64,000 bases of DNA from an uncultured Eubacterium sp. (GCA_910584595.1 CAJUBQ010000015.1:4996-68995), one strand, 5' to 3'; counted from the stretch's first letter, positions 41,932-51,230 are shown. Notes: generated by a model not told the origin, from the sequence alone. Numbers and translations: made by a program.

Positions 41932-44040
41932 ATGCAGAATATCAGAAAAATATTTTTCAGAGATGTAGCGGCACTTTTAAAAAATCCATTTGCACTTATC
42001 ATTGCCGGAGGGTTATGTATCCTTCCGGCATTATATGCATGGTTTAATATTTATTCCAATTGGGATCCGTATGGGAGTACCGGAAATATTAAGATTGCAG
42101 CTGCATCGAAAGACAGAGGTTATACAGACGCGCAAGGCAGCAGTGTCAACGTGGCAGATACGGTAATGGAAACATTAAAAGAGAACAAAAGTATTGCCTG
42201 GACATTTGTAGATACGGAGGAGGAAGCGGTCCGGGGAGTCTATGACGGCAGTTATTATGCGGCGGTTGTGTTTGAGGAAGATTTTACGGAATGTATGTAT
42301 CAGGGGTTTTTAGACGGCTTAAATCGTCCGACTGTGACGTACTATGAAAATGAAAAGAAAAACGCAGTTGCAACGAAAATCACGGATACCGCAGTATCTA
42401 CGCTTGAGACTAATATAAATGAACAGTATATATCGCTTGTCGTCAGTCTTTTGTTTGATAAACAAAAAGATGTGGTTCAAAATATGGAAGCGGAAGAAAT
42501 AGCTGCAGGGATCGTATCAAAAATGGAACGGGCGAAAGATACTGCAAATCGGTTTTCGTCAGTAGTGAAATCTTTGATACAGGCAAACGACAAGCTGACG
42601 GCTTCCATTGATGCAGCAAACAGTGATCTTAATACGATTGGCGGCAATCTGGAGCATGTACAGGCAGATATTTCCAGAGTGCCGGATACAAAGGCATTGG
42701 CGGATTTGCTGAATGCTGCGAATGCGCAGGCTGTCCAGTCAGTCAGTGATGCGCTTGCACAGCTGAGGCTTGCGCAGAGGACACAGATACAGGAGCAGAA
42801 GAACGCTTATTACGAACGTTTTGGCACAAGCATTTCCAGCGCCAAAAGTTCTTTAGATCAGCTGATTAATTCTTTGCAGTCATTAAATGCCGCTACGATC
42901 AACCTATCGCAAGGGGTAATATTGACACAGCTTGAAAATCAGTCGCAAGCGCTAAGCGCCATGCAGCAAAGGATTGCCAGCCGTTCCCGCTCAGAGGATG
43001 CCGGGGTATTGGATCAGCTGAATCTAATGGAACAGCAGCTTGAGCAGCAAATATTAAATGTTCAACAGACATTACAGACGACAATTAGCCAGTCGTTGGT
43101 CATGATTGGCAATGATCTGCAAAAAACCTCTTTGGAAATATCGCAGGTGATTGGCAATATGAAAGAAGATATTGATTTGCTTAGTACGATCTTAAAAAGC
43201 GGAACAGCGGCGGTAGATTTGGCAAATCAGAGTTTTACAGGAATGGCAAAAGATTTGGATCATATCAGCAGTAAGCTGGATCAGATTACAGATATGATAA
43301 ATGAAATCAGCGGAGCGCAGCTGGCGCAGAGTTTCTTTGATTTTGTACAGGGAAATTCAAAAGAGTACGGGGCGTTTTTTGCGGAGCCGGTTTCTATTGA
43401 GACGCAAGCGGTGTATCCGGTAGATAATTATGGCTCAGGGGTAGCGCCTTTTTACACGACGCTGGCATTATGGGTAGGCGGCGTGGTGCTTGTTTCACTT
43501 ATAAAGGTAAAGGCACATACAGATGGCATTGAAAATCCGAAAACGTATGAATTGTTTTTTGGCAGATATTTGCTCTTTTTTGTATTAGCATTGATGCAGG
43601 CGGCAATTACAGTATGGGGCAATTTATATTTGCTGCATATACAGTGCCTGTATCCAAGAAGGTTTTTGCTGGCAGCATTCCTTACGAGTTTTACGTTTTC
43701 TCTGTTGATTTATGCGCTGACCATTTCTTTCGGTGATATAGGGAAAGCGCTGATTGTAGTCTTGATGGTTATCCAGATTGCAGGTTCGAGCGGCACTTAT
43801 CCGATTGAAATTTTGCCGCAGTTTTATCAAAAACTTTATATTTTCTTTCCATTTCCGTATGCGATACATGCGATGCGGGAAGCGATAGCAGGTATGTATG
43901 AGCATGATTTTGCCTTGTATTTATTACAATTGCTTATATTTGCGGGAGCGGCATTGGCATTGGGATTGGTGATAAGGCTTCCGTTCCGAAAATTCTATCA
44001 TTTTGTAGAACGACGGATGGAAGATACGGAGATGATGTAG
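41932..44040 (+). CDS. YhgE/Pip-domain membrane protein 1
   Basis: 702 residues. It opens with the YhgE/Pip signature (ALIIAGGLCILPALYAWFNI, then SNWDPYGSTGNIKIA) around the first membrane helix. After an outer domain there is a long coiled-coil-rich part (about 190-480, many Gln/Leu heptads such as LMEQQLEQQILNVQQTLQ). The region ends with FFAEPVSIETQAVYPVDNYGSGVAPFYTTLALWVGG and about five membrane helices. The family includes lactococcal Pip (phage receptor), YhgE, and is related to the EsaA part of type VII secretion. The gene starts an operon with a small membrane protein and a second YhgE-like protein. Function remains open. Confidence 0.88.
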   Translation: MQNIRKIFFRDVAALLKNPFALIIAGGLCILPALYAWFNIYSNWDPYGSTGNIKIAAASKDRGYTDAQGSSVNVADTVMETLKENKSIAWTFVDTEEEAVRGVYDGSYYAAVVFEEDFTECMYQGFLDGLNRPTVTYYENEKKNAVATKITDTAVSTLETNINEQYISLVVSLLFDKQKDVVQNMEAEEIAAGIVSKMERAKDTANRFSSVVKSLIQANDKLTASIDAANSDLNTIGGNLEHVQADISRVPDTKALADLLNAANAQAVQSVSDALAQLRLAQRTQIQEQKNAYYERFGTSISSAKSSLDQLINSLQSLNAATINLSQGVILTQLENQSQALSAMQQRIASRSRSEDAGVLDQLNLMEQQLEQQILNVQQTLQTTISQSLVMIGNDLQKTSLEISQVIGNMKEDIDLLSTILKSGTAAVDLANQSFTGMAKDLDHISSKLDQITDMINEISGAQLAQSFFDFVQGNSKEYGAFFAEPVSIETQAVYPVDNYGSGVAPFYTTLALWVGGVVLVSLIKVKAHTDGIENPKTYELFFGRYLLFFVLALMQAAITVWGNLYLLHIQCLYPRRFLLAAFLTSFTFSLLIYALTISFGDIGKALIVVLMVIQIAGSSGTYPIEILPQFYQKLYIFFPFPYAIHAMREAIAGMYEHDFALYLLQLLIFAGAALALGLVIRLPFRKFYHFVERRMEDTEMM

Positions 44041-44053
44041 GAGGTGCATATAT

Positions 44054-44479
44054 TTGGATAAGGAACAGTATCAAAATCTGTTTCTGCAGCTTGTAAAAGA
44101 AGAAGAACAGCTTCACATAGAAAACCAGAAGCGGATTAAAGCAGGCATTCAGTGTCTTATTTGGATACCATTGATCTTTTTGCTGCTACTGTTTTTGACG
44201 GAAAGTGAGAAAGTGATCTTTCTCGTATTGTGGGTCGTTTCCTTGTTTGTGCTGGCTGGTTATTTAATTTATATTGAATATATTGATTTTCAGGCGCAGG
44301 AACGATTGCAAAGATATATGGAACAGGAACATATTTCACCTGACAGACTCATAGGGGCAGATATCGAAGCGTTTGAGGAAACAGTTACAGAATTGTTGCG
44401 GCAGATTGATGAAAAGAAACTGCAAAATCGTCAGAGGATGATGCAGATGCTGGAACAGCAAAAGGAAAAGTTTTTATAA
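44054..44479 (+). CDS. Small two-helix membrane protein between YhgE paralogues
   Basis: TTG start at 44054, 8 bases after GGAGGT; no ATG fits. 141 residues: a charged N-terminus (about 1-30), two adjacent membrane helices (about 33-50 LIWIPLIFLLLLFLT and 54-75 FLVLWVVSLFVLAGYLIYI), then a cytoplasmic Glu/Gln-rich coiled coil ending RMMQMLEQQKEKFL. I do not recognise the family. Its position 13 bases after one YhgE gene and 34 bases before another suggests it is a partner or scaffold of these proteins. Confidence 0.75.
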   Translation: MDKEQYQNLFLQLVKEEEQLHIENQKRIKAGIQCLIWIPLIFLLLLFLTESEKVIFLVLWVVSLFVLAGYLIYIEYIDFQAQERLQRYMEQEHISPDRLIGADIEAFEETVTELLRQIDEKKLQNRQRMMQMLEQQKEKFL

Positions 44480-44513
44480 TGGAACAGGCAGTTTATGAAA
44501 GAGGTACCATACA

Positions 44514-46163
44514 ATGACTAACATTATTAAAATCATGTTGAGAGATTTCAAAAGTATCAGCACCAATGTAGTCGCGCTGGTCATTATTATGGGGTTATGC
44601 GTGATTCCGTCCTTGTATGCATGGTTTAATATTCATTCAAACTGGGATCCGTACAGTGAAGATGCGACTTCAAACTTAAAGATTGCAGTATATTCCAAAG
44701 ACGAAGGTGTAAAAATCAGAAATTTTTCGCTGGCAGTTGGAGATTCTGTTGTGAATGCACTGCACGAGAACCGCACGATCGGCTGGGTGTTTCCGGAAGA
44801 TGAACGGACGGCGATCAATGGTGTATACAGCGGAGATTTTTATGCGGCGCTGATTATACCTGAAGATTTTACAAAAAGCATTACGCAAATGATAGATGGC
44901 AACCTGGACGGAGGAAGAATTCTTTACTATGAAAATGATAAGAAAAATGCAATCGCGACGAAAATTACCGGAAAGGCCAAGACAGCAGTGGAGACACAGG
45001 TAAATACTACCGTATTTGCAACGATTACGGAATTAGCTGCCAAATTGGGAAGTACGCTGGAAAATACAGATAACCATGCGGCAGTCCATCAAATGACAGT
45101 GCGCATGGAGAATTTGAAGAAGGATATCAGGGGACTGCAGCATATGCTCGGATCCGCAAAGAAAATGACAGACGCAGTTATGCAGACGATGAAAGGTATG
45201 CTGCAATTAAATGAAAAGATTATATTAGATCTTCGCAGCGATCTTGGCTTAATTGCGACCGCATCTGTATCTTTCAGCACATCGGGTATCGAAACGGCAA
45301 ATGTACGTCTGCAGGACTATCTGCTGCTGATGAAAGATGGTAAGGCAGATTTGACGAAGATGCGCAAAGAGCTGAAAGGATTATATGAGTATGTGGATGA
45401 GCTGGAGTCAGAACTGATAGGAATTAAAGACAGTGAATTACTGCAGCAGATGGTCGATGTATTGGAAAATGAACCGGAAAAAATAGGAACATTCTTTTCA
45501 ACGCCGGTGAATCTGCAAAAAGAACGGGTTTATCCGATAAAAAACTATGGATCGCAGATGGCTCCGTTTTATACAGTGCTTTCTATTTGGGTAGGAGCGT
45601 TAATACTTGTGGCAATCATTCATACAAAAGTGCACCCGATAAAAGGGGTGGAAAATATGAAATATTATCAGGAATATTTTGGCAGATATGCAGTATTTTT
45701 TATTGTTGGGCAGCTGCAGACGCTGATTTGTGTGCTTGGAGATGTTTTTTTTCTGAATATACAATGCCGGCATTTGTTTTTGTTCTGGTGTGCATCTGCG
45801 CTGGCAAGCTTTGTTTTTACGTTATTGATTTATTCGCTTACTTATGCATTTGGTAATGTGGGGGAAGCGTTGGCGGTTGTCATTATGGTCATTCAGGTGG
45901 CCGGAGCCGGCGGAACATTTCCAAAAGAGGTATTACCGGATATTTATCAGCAGATTTATACGTTCCTTCCGTTTCCGTATGCGATGGATGCGTTAAAGGA
46001 AGCGGTTGGAGGTATTTACGAGAATGCATTTCTGGAGAGTTTAGGAAAGCTGGCTGTTTTTCTGGTTGTATCACTTGTCATCGGATTAGTGTTCAGCATT
46101 CCGTTCAGAAAGTTAAATGCTAAGATAGAAAAGAGTAAAGAACGTTCAAAACTGATGATATAG
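44514..46163 (+). CDS. YhgE/Pip-domain membrane protein 2
   Basis: 549 residues, a shorter paralogue of the protein at 41932. It shares the opening (IMGLCVIPSLYAWFNIHSNW DPYSED), the DVGDSVVNALHENRTIGWVFPEDE-like segment and the end (FFSTPVNLQKERVYPIKNYGSQMAPFYTVLSIWVGA), and five C-terminal helices. The central coiled-coil part is about 150 residues shorter. Two adjacent unequal copies suggest duplication and a possible heteromeric complex. GAAAGAGGT precedes the ATG. Confidence 0.87.
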   Translation: MTNIIKIMLRDFKSISTNVVALVIIMGLCVIPSLYAWFNIHSNWDPYSEDATSNLKIAVYSKDEGVKIRNFSLAVGDSVVNALHENRTIGWVFPEDERTAINGVYSGDFYAALIIPEDFTKSITQMIDGNLDGGRILYYENDKKNAIATKITGKAKTAVETQVNTTVFATITELAAKLGSTLENTDNHAAVHQMTVRMENLKKDIRGLQHMLGSAKKMTDAVMQTMKGMLQLNEKIILDLRSDLGLIATASVSFSTSGIETANVRLQDYLLLMKDGKADLTKMRKELKGLYEYVDELESELIGIKDSELLQQMVDVLENEPEKIGTFFSTPVNLQKERVYPIKNYGSQMAPFYTVLSIWVGALILVAIIHTKVHPIKGVENMKYYQEYFGRYAVFFIVGQLQTLICVLGDVFFLNIQCRHLFLFWCASALASFVFTLLIYSLTYAFGNVGEALAVVIMVIQVAGAGGTFPKEVLPDIYQQIYTFLPFPYAMDALKEAVGGIYENAFLESLGKLAVFLVVSLVIGLVFSIPFRKLNAKIEKSKERSKLMI

Positions 46164-46294
46164 AAAAGCTTTTATTTATAAAGAACATTGGATATAATGT
46201 TAAATAATATTATTATAATAATAACATTAAAATAATAATATGAAATTAATAAAATTGATGATAAATATCAACAAAGAAAATGGAGATTTGAAAA

Positions 46295-47386
46295 ATGGCA
46301 GAGAATAAAAAAATCATATTGACAGGTGACCGGCCAACAGGAAAATTACATGTAGGTCACTATGCAGGTTCGCTCAAACGGCGTGTGGAGCTGCAAAATT
46401 CCGGTGAATTTGAGAAAATATTTATTATGATTGCGGATGCGCAGGCATTGACAGATAATGCGGATCATCCGTCTAAAATACGTGAAAACATTATGGAAGT
46501 GGCGCTGGATTATTTATCGGTAGGCATTGATCCTGAAAAATCTACGATCTTTATCCAGTCACATATATCAGAGCTGACGGAGTTATCCTTTTACTATATG
46601 AATCTTGTTACAGTATCCAGGCTGCAGAGAAATCCGACGGTGAAAGCAGAGATTCAAATGCGTAATTTTGAAACAAGTATCCCGGTAGGATTTTTTACGT
46701 ATCCGATTAGCCAGGCTGCAGATATCACAGCATTTAAAGCTACGACGGTTCCGGTAGGAGAAGACCAGGCGCCGATGTTGGAGCAGACAAGAGAGATTGT
46801 ACACAAATTTAACTCTGTATATGGAGAAACATTGGTAGAGCCTCAAATACTCCTGCCGGATAACGAAGCATGTCTGCGTCTGCCAGGTACGGACGGAAAG
46901 GCAAAAATGAGTAAATCGCTTGGTAATTGCATTTATTTGTCTGAAAACGAAGAGGACGTGCAAAAAAAAGTGATGTCCATGTTTACAGATCCGGATCATA
47001 TCCGTGTGCAGGATCCGGGGAAATTGGAAGGAAATACGGTCTTTACGTATTTGGATGCGTTTAGTAATGATGGGCATTTTGCAGAATATTTGCCGGAATA
47101 CGCGAATTTAGATGAACTAAAAGAGCATTATAAACGCGGCGGACTTGGCGATGTAAAAGTTAAAAAGTTTTTAAACAGCGTCATGCAGGAAGAACTGCGT
47201 CCAATTCGTGCACGCAGGGCAGAATATGAAAAAAACATTGATCTGGTATATGAGATTTTGCGGAGCGGAAGTGAAACGGCAAAAGAAACAGCGGCCAAAA
47301 CGCTTGAAGAAGTAAAACATGCAATGAAGATTGACTATTTTCAGGATCCTCGTTTCCTGACAGAGCAAAAAGAGAAGTTTAAATAA
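46295..47386 (+). CDS. trpS: Tryptophanyl-tRNA synthetase
   Basis: Charges tRNA-Trp in the cytoplasm. 363 residues. Class I motifs: GDRPTGKLHVGHYAGSL (HIGH region) and KAKMSKSLGN (KMSKS). Trp-pocket stretches FTYPISQAADITAF and PVGEDQAPMLEQTREI are family-specific. A -10 box TATAAT (46193-46198) lies about 95 bases upstream, followed by an AT-rich hairpin (AATGTTA...TAACATT); there is no T-box here, unlike the trp operon. The protein links functionally to the T-box at 54850, since charging of tRNA-Trp is what that leader senses. Confidence 0.95.
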   Translation: MAENKKIILTGDRPTGKLHVGHYAGSLKRRVELQNSGEFEKIFIMIADAQALTDNADHPSKIRENIMEVALDYLSVGIDPEKSTIFIQSHISELTELSFYYMNLVTVSRLQRNPTVKAEIQMRNFETSIPVGFFTYPISQAADITAFKATTVPVGEDQAPMLEQTREIVHKFNSVYGETLVEPQILLPDNEACLRLPGTDGKAKMSKSLGNCIYLSENEEDVQKKVMSMFTDPDHIRVQDPGKLEGNTVFTYLDAFSNDGHFAEYLPEYANLDELKEHYKRGGLGDVKVKKFLNSVMQEELRPIRARRAEYEKNIDLVYEILRSGSETAKETAAKTLEEVKHAMKIDYFQDPRFLTEQKEKFK

Positions 47387-47394
47387 AAATTAAA

Positions 47395-47455
47395 ATAGAT
47401 ATGAAGATACAGCTCTATCTCTGGATAGGGCTGTATTTTCATATCTATATTTTAT
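47395..47455. terminator. Terminator between trpS and the convergent YoeB locus
   Basis: Long stem: ATAGATATGAA (47395-47405) / TTCATATCTAT (47438-47448), with inner ATACAGCTCTATC / GGATAGGGCTGTAT, then ATTTTATTT. It should work for trpS and possibly also for the leftward genes. Confidence 0.8.
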
Positions 47456-47717
47456 TTATCGTCATAGTGACCTTTGCATTGCGTTATAACAATATTTTCT
47501 TTTGTGATAGAATAGACAAGCCTGTCTTTTTCATTAATTCGTCTGCTCCATTCTCCGTTAGAGCTGCCTTTTAATGGTTCAGGTTTTCCCTCTCCAGAAA
47601 ATGGTTCACGCTGGATAGCTTTTAAGAGACTATTTATTTTTTTTAGAGTTTTTTATCCTGTGACTGCCAATAAAGGTATTCATCCCAGGCGTCTTCAGCA
47701 AATGTGATTTTACTCAA
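47452..47717 (-). pseudogene. YoeB-type toxin, single-base frameshift
   Basis: Translation from TTG 47717 gives SKITFAEDAWDEYLYWQSQDKK and then a stop. Adding one A to the minus-strand run after GAT lets the frame continue as TLKKINSLLKAIQREPFSG, then EPLKGSSNGEWSRRINEKDR, and finish QCKGHYDDK at 47452. That would be an 88-residue protein with all YoeB signatures (EDAWDEY, RRIN, HY near the end). YoeB cleaves mRNA on the ribosome. It overlaps the antitoxin gene end by 8 bases. The deletion, in a run of six A's, is either real or a sequencing error. Confidence 0.85.
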
Positions 47718-47982
47718 ATTCCATAGCCTCCAGTTCTTCTATGGTTTTTACTACTACCTGACCGTTTTTTATTTGCTGATTTGCTTTTTTTAATTGTGTG
47801 ATATTGGAATCTGAGTAAAAAGGATCTAAAGGGGCGGTAATATCAAATGGAATGCAGCGGTCCCTAAGAGCTTTTTTTGCGTATATTGTAAAGAAAGTAG
47901 TAAGATTCATTCCCATTTCATTACATAATTCATCCAGTTGCTTCTTCATATCATCATCCAAACACAAGCTTACCATTGTCAT
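47710..47982 (-). CDS. RelB/DinJ-type antitoxin
   Basis: 90 residues with start ATG 47982 (AAAGGA 10 bases upstream; a GTG at 47991 is an alternative). The N-terminus TMVSLCLDDDMKKQLDELCNEMGMNLTTFFTIYAKKAL is the ribbon-helix-helix of RelB/DinJ antitoxins; the C-terminal SNITQLKKANQQIKNGQVVVKTIEELEAMEFE is the toxin-binding tail. It would repress its own operon. Since the toxin frame next to it is broken, this antitoxin may now be a free-standing one able to neutralise related toxins. Confidence 0.9.
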   Translation of the reverse strand: MTMVSLCLDDDMKKQLDELCNEMGMNLTTFFTIYAKKALRDRCIPFDITAPLDPFYSDSNITQLKKANQQIKNGQVVVKTIEELEAMEFE

Positions 47983-48156
47983 AGCCTTCACATCCTTTCC
48001 ATTTTTATGGCTGCTGCTTTCATTTCACCTATTATAATTGTAGTAGCAGTTTTTAAGATATATAGATGTTTTTTCGATTATCTTTATCTTAGCTCAGATC
48101 CAGTTAAAATACAACAATAAATCATCCATTCTAAAAAATTTTCGGATGTTATTCGT

Positions 48157-48231
48157 AACAGTTCAGGCAGGTTTGCACATTTCCTGTGCTGGCCATATGA
48201 AAATGAAGTGGTTGTGAGTATCTGAACGGTT
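48157..48231. repeat. Dispersed repeat with inverted ends, short version
   Basis: Begins AACAGTTCAGGCAGGT and ends CTGAACGGTT, like the 133-bp copy at 26708-26840, but only 75 bp long. Lies directly downstream of the C39 peptidase gene (stop at 48236-48238 on the minus strand). Confidence 0.65.
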
Positions 48232-48235
48232 GCTG

Positions 48236-49153
48236 TTATCCGGCAGAATATGCCCACAGGTTTTTAATCTGCCCGCGCAGAGTGTCAAAATCCCAGCTTT
48301 TATTGCTTCTTGCAATGCAGTTTGGATCATTGACAAGAAATCCGTCGTCGTCGTAACCGTAGATCATAATAAAATGTCCCTGTGTAGTAAAGTCTCCGGG
48401 GCCCATGGAGCAGATAATCGGATGGTTTGCATCTAAAGAAGATTGCATTACGGATTCGTCCAAAGATAATTCCCGCGCATACAGACCAAGCGTTGCGGCG
48501 CCGGTTGTCATCAAAGACCAGGATGTACCGCTTCCTTCTACATAGTATCCGTTTTCCTCACTAAAGCGCGCGATATCGGCCGGAGTTTTATCTGACTGTC
48601 CGGTCAGAGATACAAGCGCCATAGAAAGGCAGGTTGGGCCGCAGCCTGACAGCCCGATGATACTGCCGCCGTAAGAAACATAGCCCCAGCGCTTGTCCCA
48701 CTGCAGAAACAAAGGGAACCGTTCTTGCAGTTCTTTACTGGTAAATCCCTTTTGCGCGGTATACTGCGGAAGATCGGCATCCAAATACCCTGCTATAAAG
48801 TCTTCCATTTCGGGATTATTTAAATAGGCAGTTAATAATGCATCTGAATACTGATTGCGGTTTTTATATATTTTGGATGCTAAGCTGCTCGTTTTGGAAT
48901 AATCTTTTAAATCGTTCGTAATCTGAAAGGTGTGGCGTTCTATCGGCTGTTTTATCGATACAGTGGAAGCAGCTTGTAAGCGGTTGTTTTCCGGTTTGGC
49001 AATACTGTCAGCGGTAAGCAGATACTTGTTTGCTGTACGCAGAGCGGCGACGATTACAGCCATAAGCCCGGCCATACATACAGCCCGGCGAATGGCGCGC
49101 CGTCTTCTTTTGCGTGCTTTTCTTTTTCTGGCGATAGCTTCTGATCTTGTCAT
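48236..49153 (-). CDS. C39-like cysteine peptidase, membrane-anchored
   Basis: The start at 49153 follows GAGGAGG. 305 residues: Arg/Lys-rich N-terminus (RKRKARKRRRRAIRR), one membrane helix (about 36-52), then an outer domain. The peptidase_C39_2 core is FPLFLQWDKRWGYVSYGG, SGCGPTCLSMAL (catalytic Cys about 169), TTQGHFIMIYGYD (His about 258) and LVNDPN (Asp). GTSWSLMTTGAATLG fits the family too. No ABC transporter is adjacent, so it is not a bacteriocin exporter; a role in cleaving surface or wall-linked peptides is inferred. Monocistronic. Confidence 0.85.
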   Translation of the reverse strand: MTRSEAIARKRKARKRRRRAIRRAVCMAGLMAVIVAALRTANKYLLTADSIAKPENNRLQAASTVSIKQPIERHTFQITNDLKDYSKTSSLASKIYKNRNQYSDALLTAYLNNPEMEDFIAGYLDADLPQYTAQKGFTSKELQERFPLFLQWDKRWGYVSYGGSIIGLSGCGPTCLSMALVSLTGQSDKTPADIARFSEENGYYVEGSGTSWSLMTTGAATLGLYARELSLDESVMQSSLDANHPIICSMGPGDFTTQGHFIMIYGYDDDGFLVNDPNCIARSNKSWDFDTLRGQIKNLWAYSAG

Positions 49154-49224
49154 ATTGTCCTCCTCAATTGCTTTGTAAATAGTAGACAAAATTTATTATA
49201 AAGTCTGACTCAATCAAAATGGCA

Positions 49225-50190
49225 TCATGTATGAATATTTTTGATGACATCACGCAGTACATCGGCAGATTGTTTGAGCTGATCTTGTTCTGCCTGGTTC
49301 AGAGTGATCGGCATCTGTCCTTCGGCGCCTCCGGCTCCGATAATTGTTGGCATACTTAATACAATATCTTTCAGACCGTAAATGCCATCCAGCATTACAG
49401 ATACCGGAAGAATTGATTTTTCATCACGAACAATGGCTTCACAGATTCTTCGGACAGCCATAGAGATTCCATAATAGGTGGCTTTTTTCTTTTCGATGAT
49501 TTCATATGCGCTGTTTTTCACGGTCTGCGCAATTTCTCGCATGGCAGCTTCATGGTGAAAATAGCCGCGCATTTCACATACATCGTTAAGCGGTACTCCA
49601 GACACATTTGCACTGCTGAAAGCGGCAATTTCACTGTCCCCATGTTCGCCGATAATAAATGCATGAATACTTCTGCTGTCTACACCAAGGTGTTCTGCAA
49701 GTTCACTTTTTAACCGTCCGGTGTCAAGTACAGTTCCCGAGCCGATGACACGGTTTTTTGGAAGGCCGGAGATTTTTAACGCTTCATAAGTGAGAATATC
49801 AACCGGGTTGGAGACAATTAAAAGTATGCCTTCGCAGCCATATTTCATAATTTCCTGCACGACGGAGCGCATAATTTTGGTGTTTTTGTTGACAAGATCC
49901 AGCCTCGTTTCATCTGGTTTTTGGTTAGCTCCGGCTGTAATGATGACGACAGCGGCGTCGCTGATGTCTCTATAGGCGCCGGCGTAGATTTTCATAGGTC
50001 TTGCAAATGGGGTTCCATGGCTGATATCCAGCGCTTCCCCTTCTGCGCGGTCGGTATCCGCATCAATTAAGATCAATTCGGAAAATAAACCGCTTTGCAT
50101 TAATGCAAAAGCAGTAGAAGAACCTACGAAACCACAGCCAATGACAGCTGCTTTTCGCAGGTTGATTTTTATGCATTCCCTGTTAGACAT
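49225..50190 (-). CDS. ldh: L-lactate dehydrogenase
   Basis: Reduces pyruvate to L-lactate with NADH, closing mixed-acid fermentation. 321 residues. AAVIGCGFVGSSTAFAL is the Rossmann loop; LILIDADTDRAEGEALDISH has the NAD-type Asp. AGANQKPDETRLDLVNKN carries Gln and Arg that choose pyruvate over oxaloacetate, so LDH rather than MDH. The catalytic His is in IGEHGDSEIAAFS. A GTGAGGT site precedes the ATG. It lies between a C39 peptidase on the same strand and a divergent CorA gene; no operon partner. Confidence 0.95.
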   Translation of the reverse strand: MSNRECIKINLRKAAVIGCGFVGSSTAFALMQSGLFSELILIDADTDRAEGEALDISHGTPFARPMKIYAGAYRDISDAAVVIITAGANQKPDETRLDLVNKNTKIMRSVVQEIMKYGCEGILLIVSNPVDILTYEALKISGLPKNRVIGSGTVLDTGRLKSELAEHLGVDSRSIHAFIIGEHGDSEIAAFSSANVSGVPLNDVCEMRGYFHHEAAMREIAQTVKNSAYEIIEKKKATYYGISMAVRRICEAIVRDEKSILPVSVMLDGIYGLKDIVLSMPTIIGAGGAEGQMPITLNQAEQDQLKQSADVLRDVIKNIHT

Positions 50191-50399
50191 ATTGAATTAC
50201 CTCACTATAATTTTTATGATAGTGTTTTCGATTTTAAAGGTATCTATACACAAAATTGTTAATTTTAGAAGTAAATGGCTTTTTTAATGATATGACAATG
50301 AAACGGTATGGAATAACAAAGCCTGGGGAATAATAAGCATCTGTATGATTAGAATAAATTAGGAAAAAGACCTGTTATAATGAAAGGAGCATTTATATC

Positions 50400-51230
50400 A
50401 TGCAGAATGTGTTTCAAATAGATGATGCTGAAAAATATGAGAAATATATGGAACCAAAGGTCATTCATAATATCCGGGATGGTACAACAGAGACTTTTGA
50501 AAGTCACAGAAATTATACGTTGTTTATATTTCCGCTATATGATATTCATCGGGCAGGTAAAGCGGCAAATCAAATTATGGTATATTTGGATCATGAAGAT
50601 TTGTTTTTGCTATGCGAAGGACAGCGCGGATATGAGATTTCCAGAACGTTGTTTCAAAAAGCAGCAACCAATGAATGTGCGCTCTGGAGTTTTTTTCAAA
50701 ATTTGCTGAAAAATGATATGGATAATCTGGAAGACCTGGAGTGTGAAGTGGCAGATGCAGAAATGGCTGCAATGGTGCGGTTTCAGAATAATTATATTCG
50801 TAAGATTATTGCATATCGTAAAGAGCTGCTGCGGCTGAAACGGTATTATGAACAATTGGATACGATTATGGACAGTCTTTTGCTGAATGAAAATAAAATG
50901 CTTTCCGAAGAGGGTATGATGCATTTTACCATTTTGGCGAATCGTACAACAAGATATTTGCAGAATGTATTAAATTTACGCGATTATGTGACGCAGATGC
51001 GGGAAGCTTATCAGGCTCAGATAGATATTGAACAAAATAATCTCATGCGTTTGTTTACAGTTATTACGACCGTATTTCAGCCCTTGACACTGATGGCAGG
51101 CTGGTATGGAATGAATTTTCCGAATATGCCGGAAATGCATTGGAAGTATGCATATCCGGTGTTTGTAGGAGTGAGCATATTTGTATGCGTCGTATTATTA
51201 GCGGTCTTTAAGAAAAAACGATGGTTTTAA
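50400..51230 (+). CDS. corA: CorA-family divalent cation transporter
   Basis: 276 residues. The cytoplasmic N-terminal domain has an alpha/beta start (TLFIFPLYDIHRAGKAANQIMVYLD), followed by a long helical stalk (QNNYIRKIIAYRKELLRLKRYYEQLDTIMD). The end is the two-helix pore: LTLMAGWYGMNFPNMPEM with the GMN signature, a periplasmic-side loop, then VFVGVSIFVCVVLLAVF and KKKRWF. It is a little shorter than E. coli CorA (316). It takes up Mg2+ (also Co2+/Ni2+) as a homopentamer. AAAGGAG precedes the ATG. Confidence 0.93.
   Translation: MQNVFQIDDAEKYEKYMEPKVIHNIRDGTTETFESHRNYTLFIFPLYDIHRAGKAANQIMVYLDHEDLFLLCEGQRGYEISRTLFQKAATNECALWSFFQNLLKNDMDNLEDLECEVADAEMAAMVRFQNNYIRKIIAYRKELLRLKRYYEQLDTIMDSLLLNENKMLSEEGMMHFTILANRTTRYLQNVLNLRDYVTQMREAYQAQIDIEQNNLMRLFTVITTVFQPLTLMAGWYGMNFPNMPEMHWKYAYPVFVGVSIFVCVVLLAVFKKKRWF

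Noticed and set aside
50376..50381. TATAAT -10 box for corA
   Set aside because: It lies about 20 bases from the ATG, so the ribosome site could not be in the transcript, and no -35 is present.
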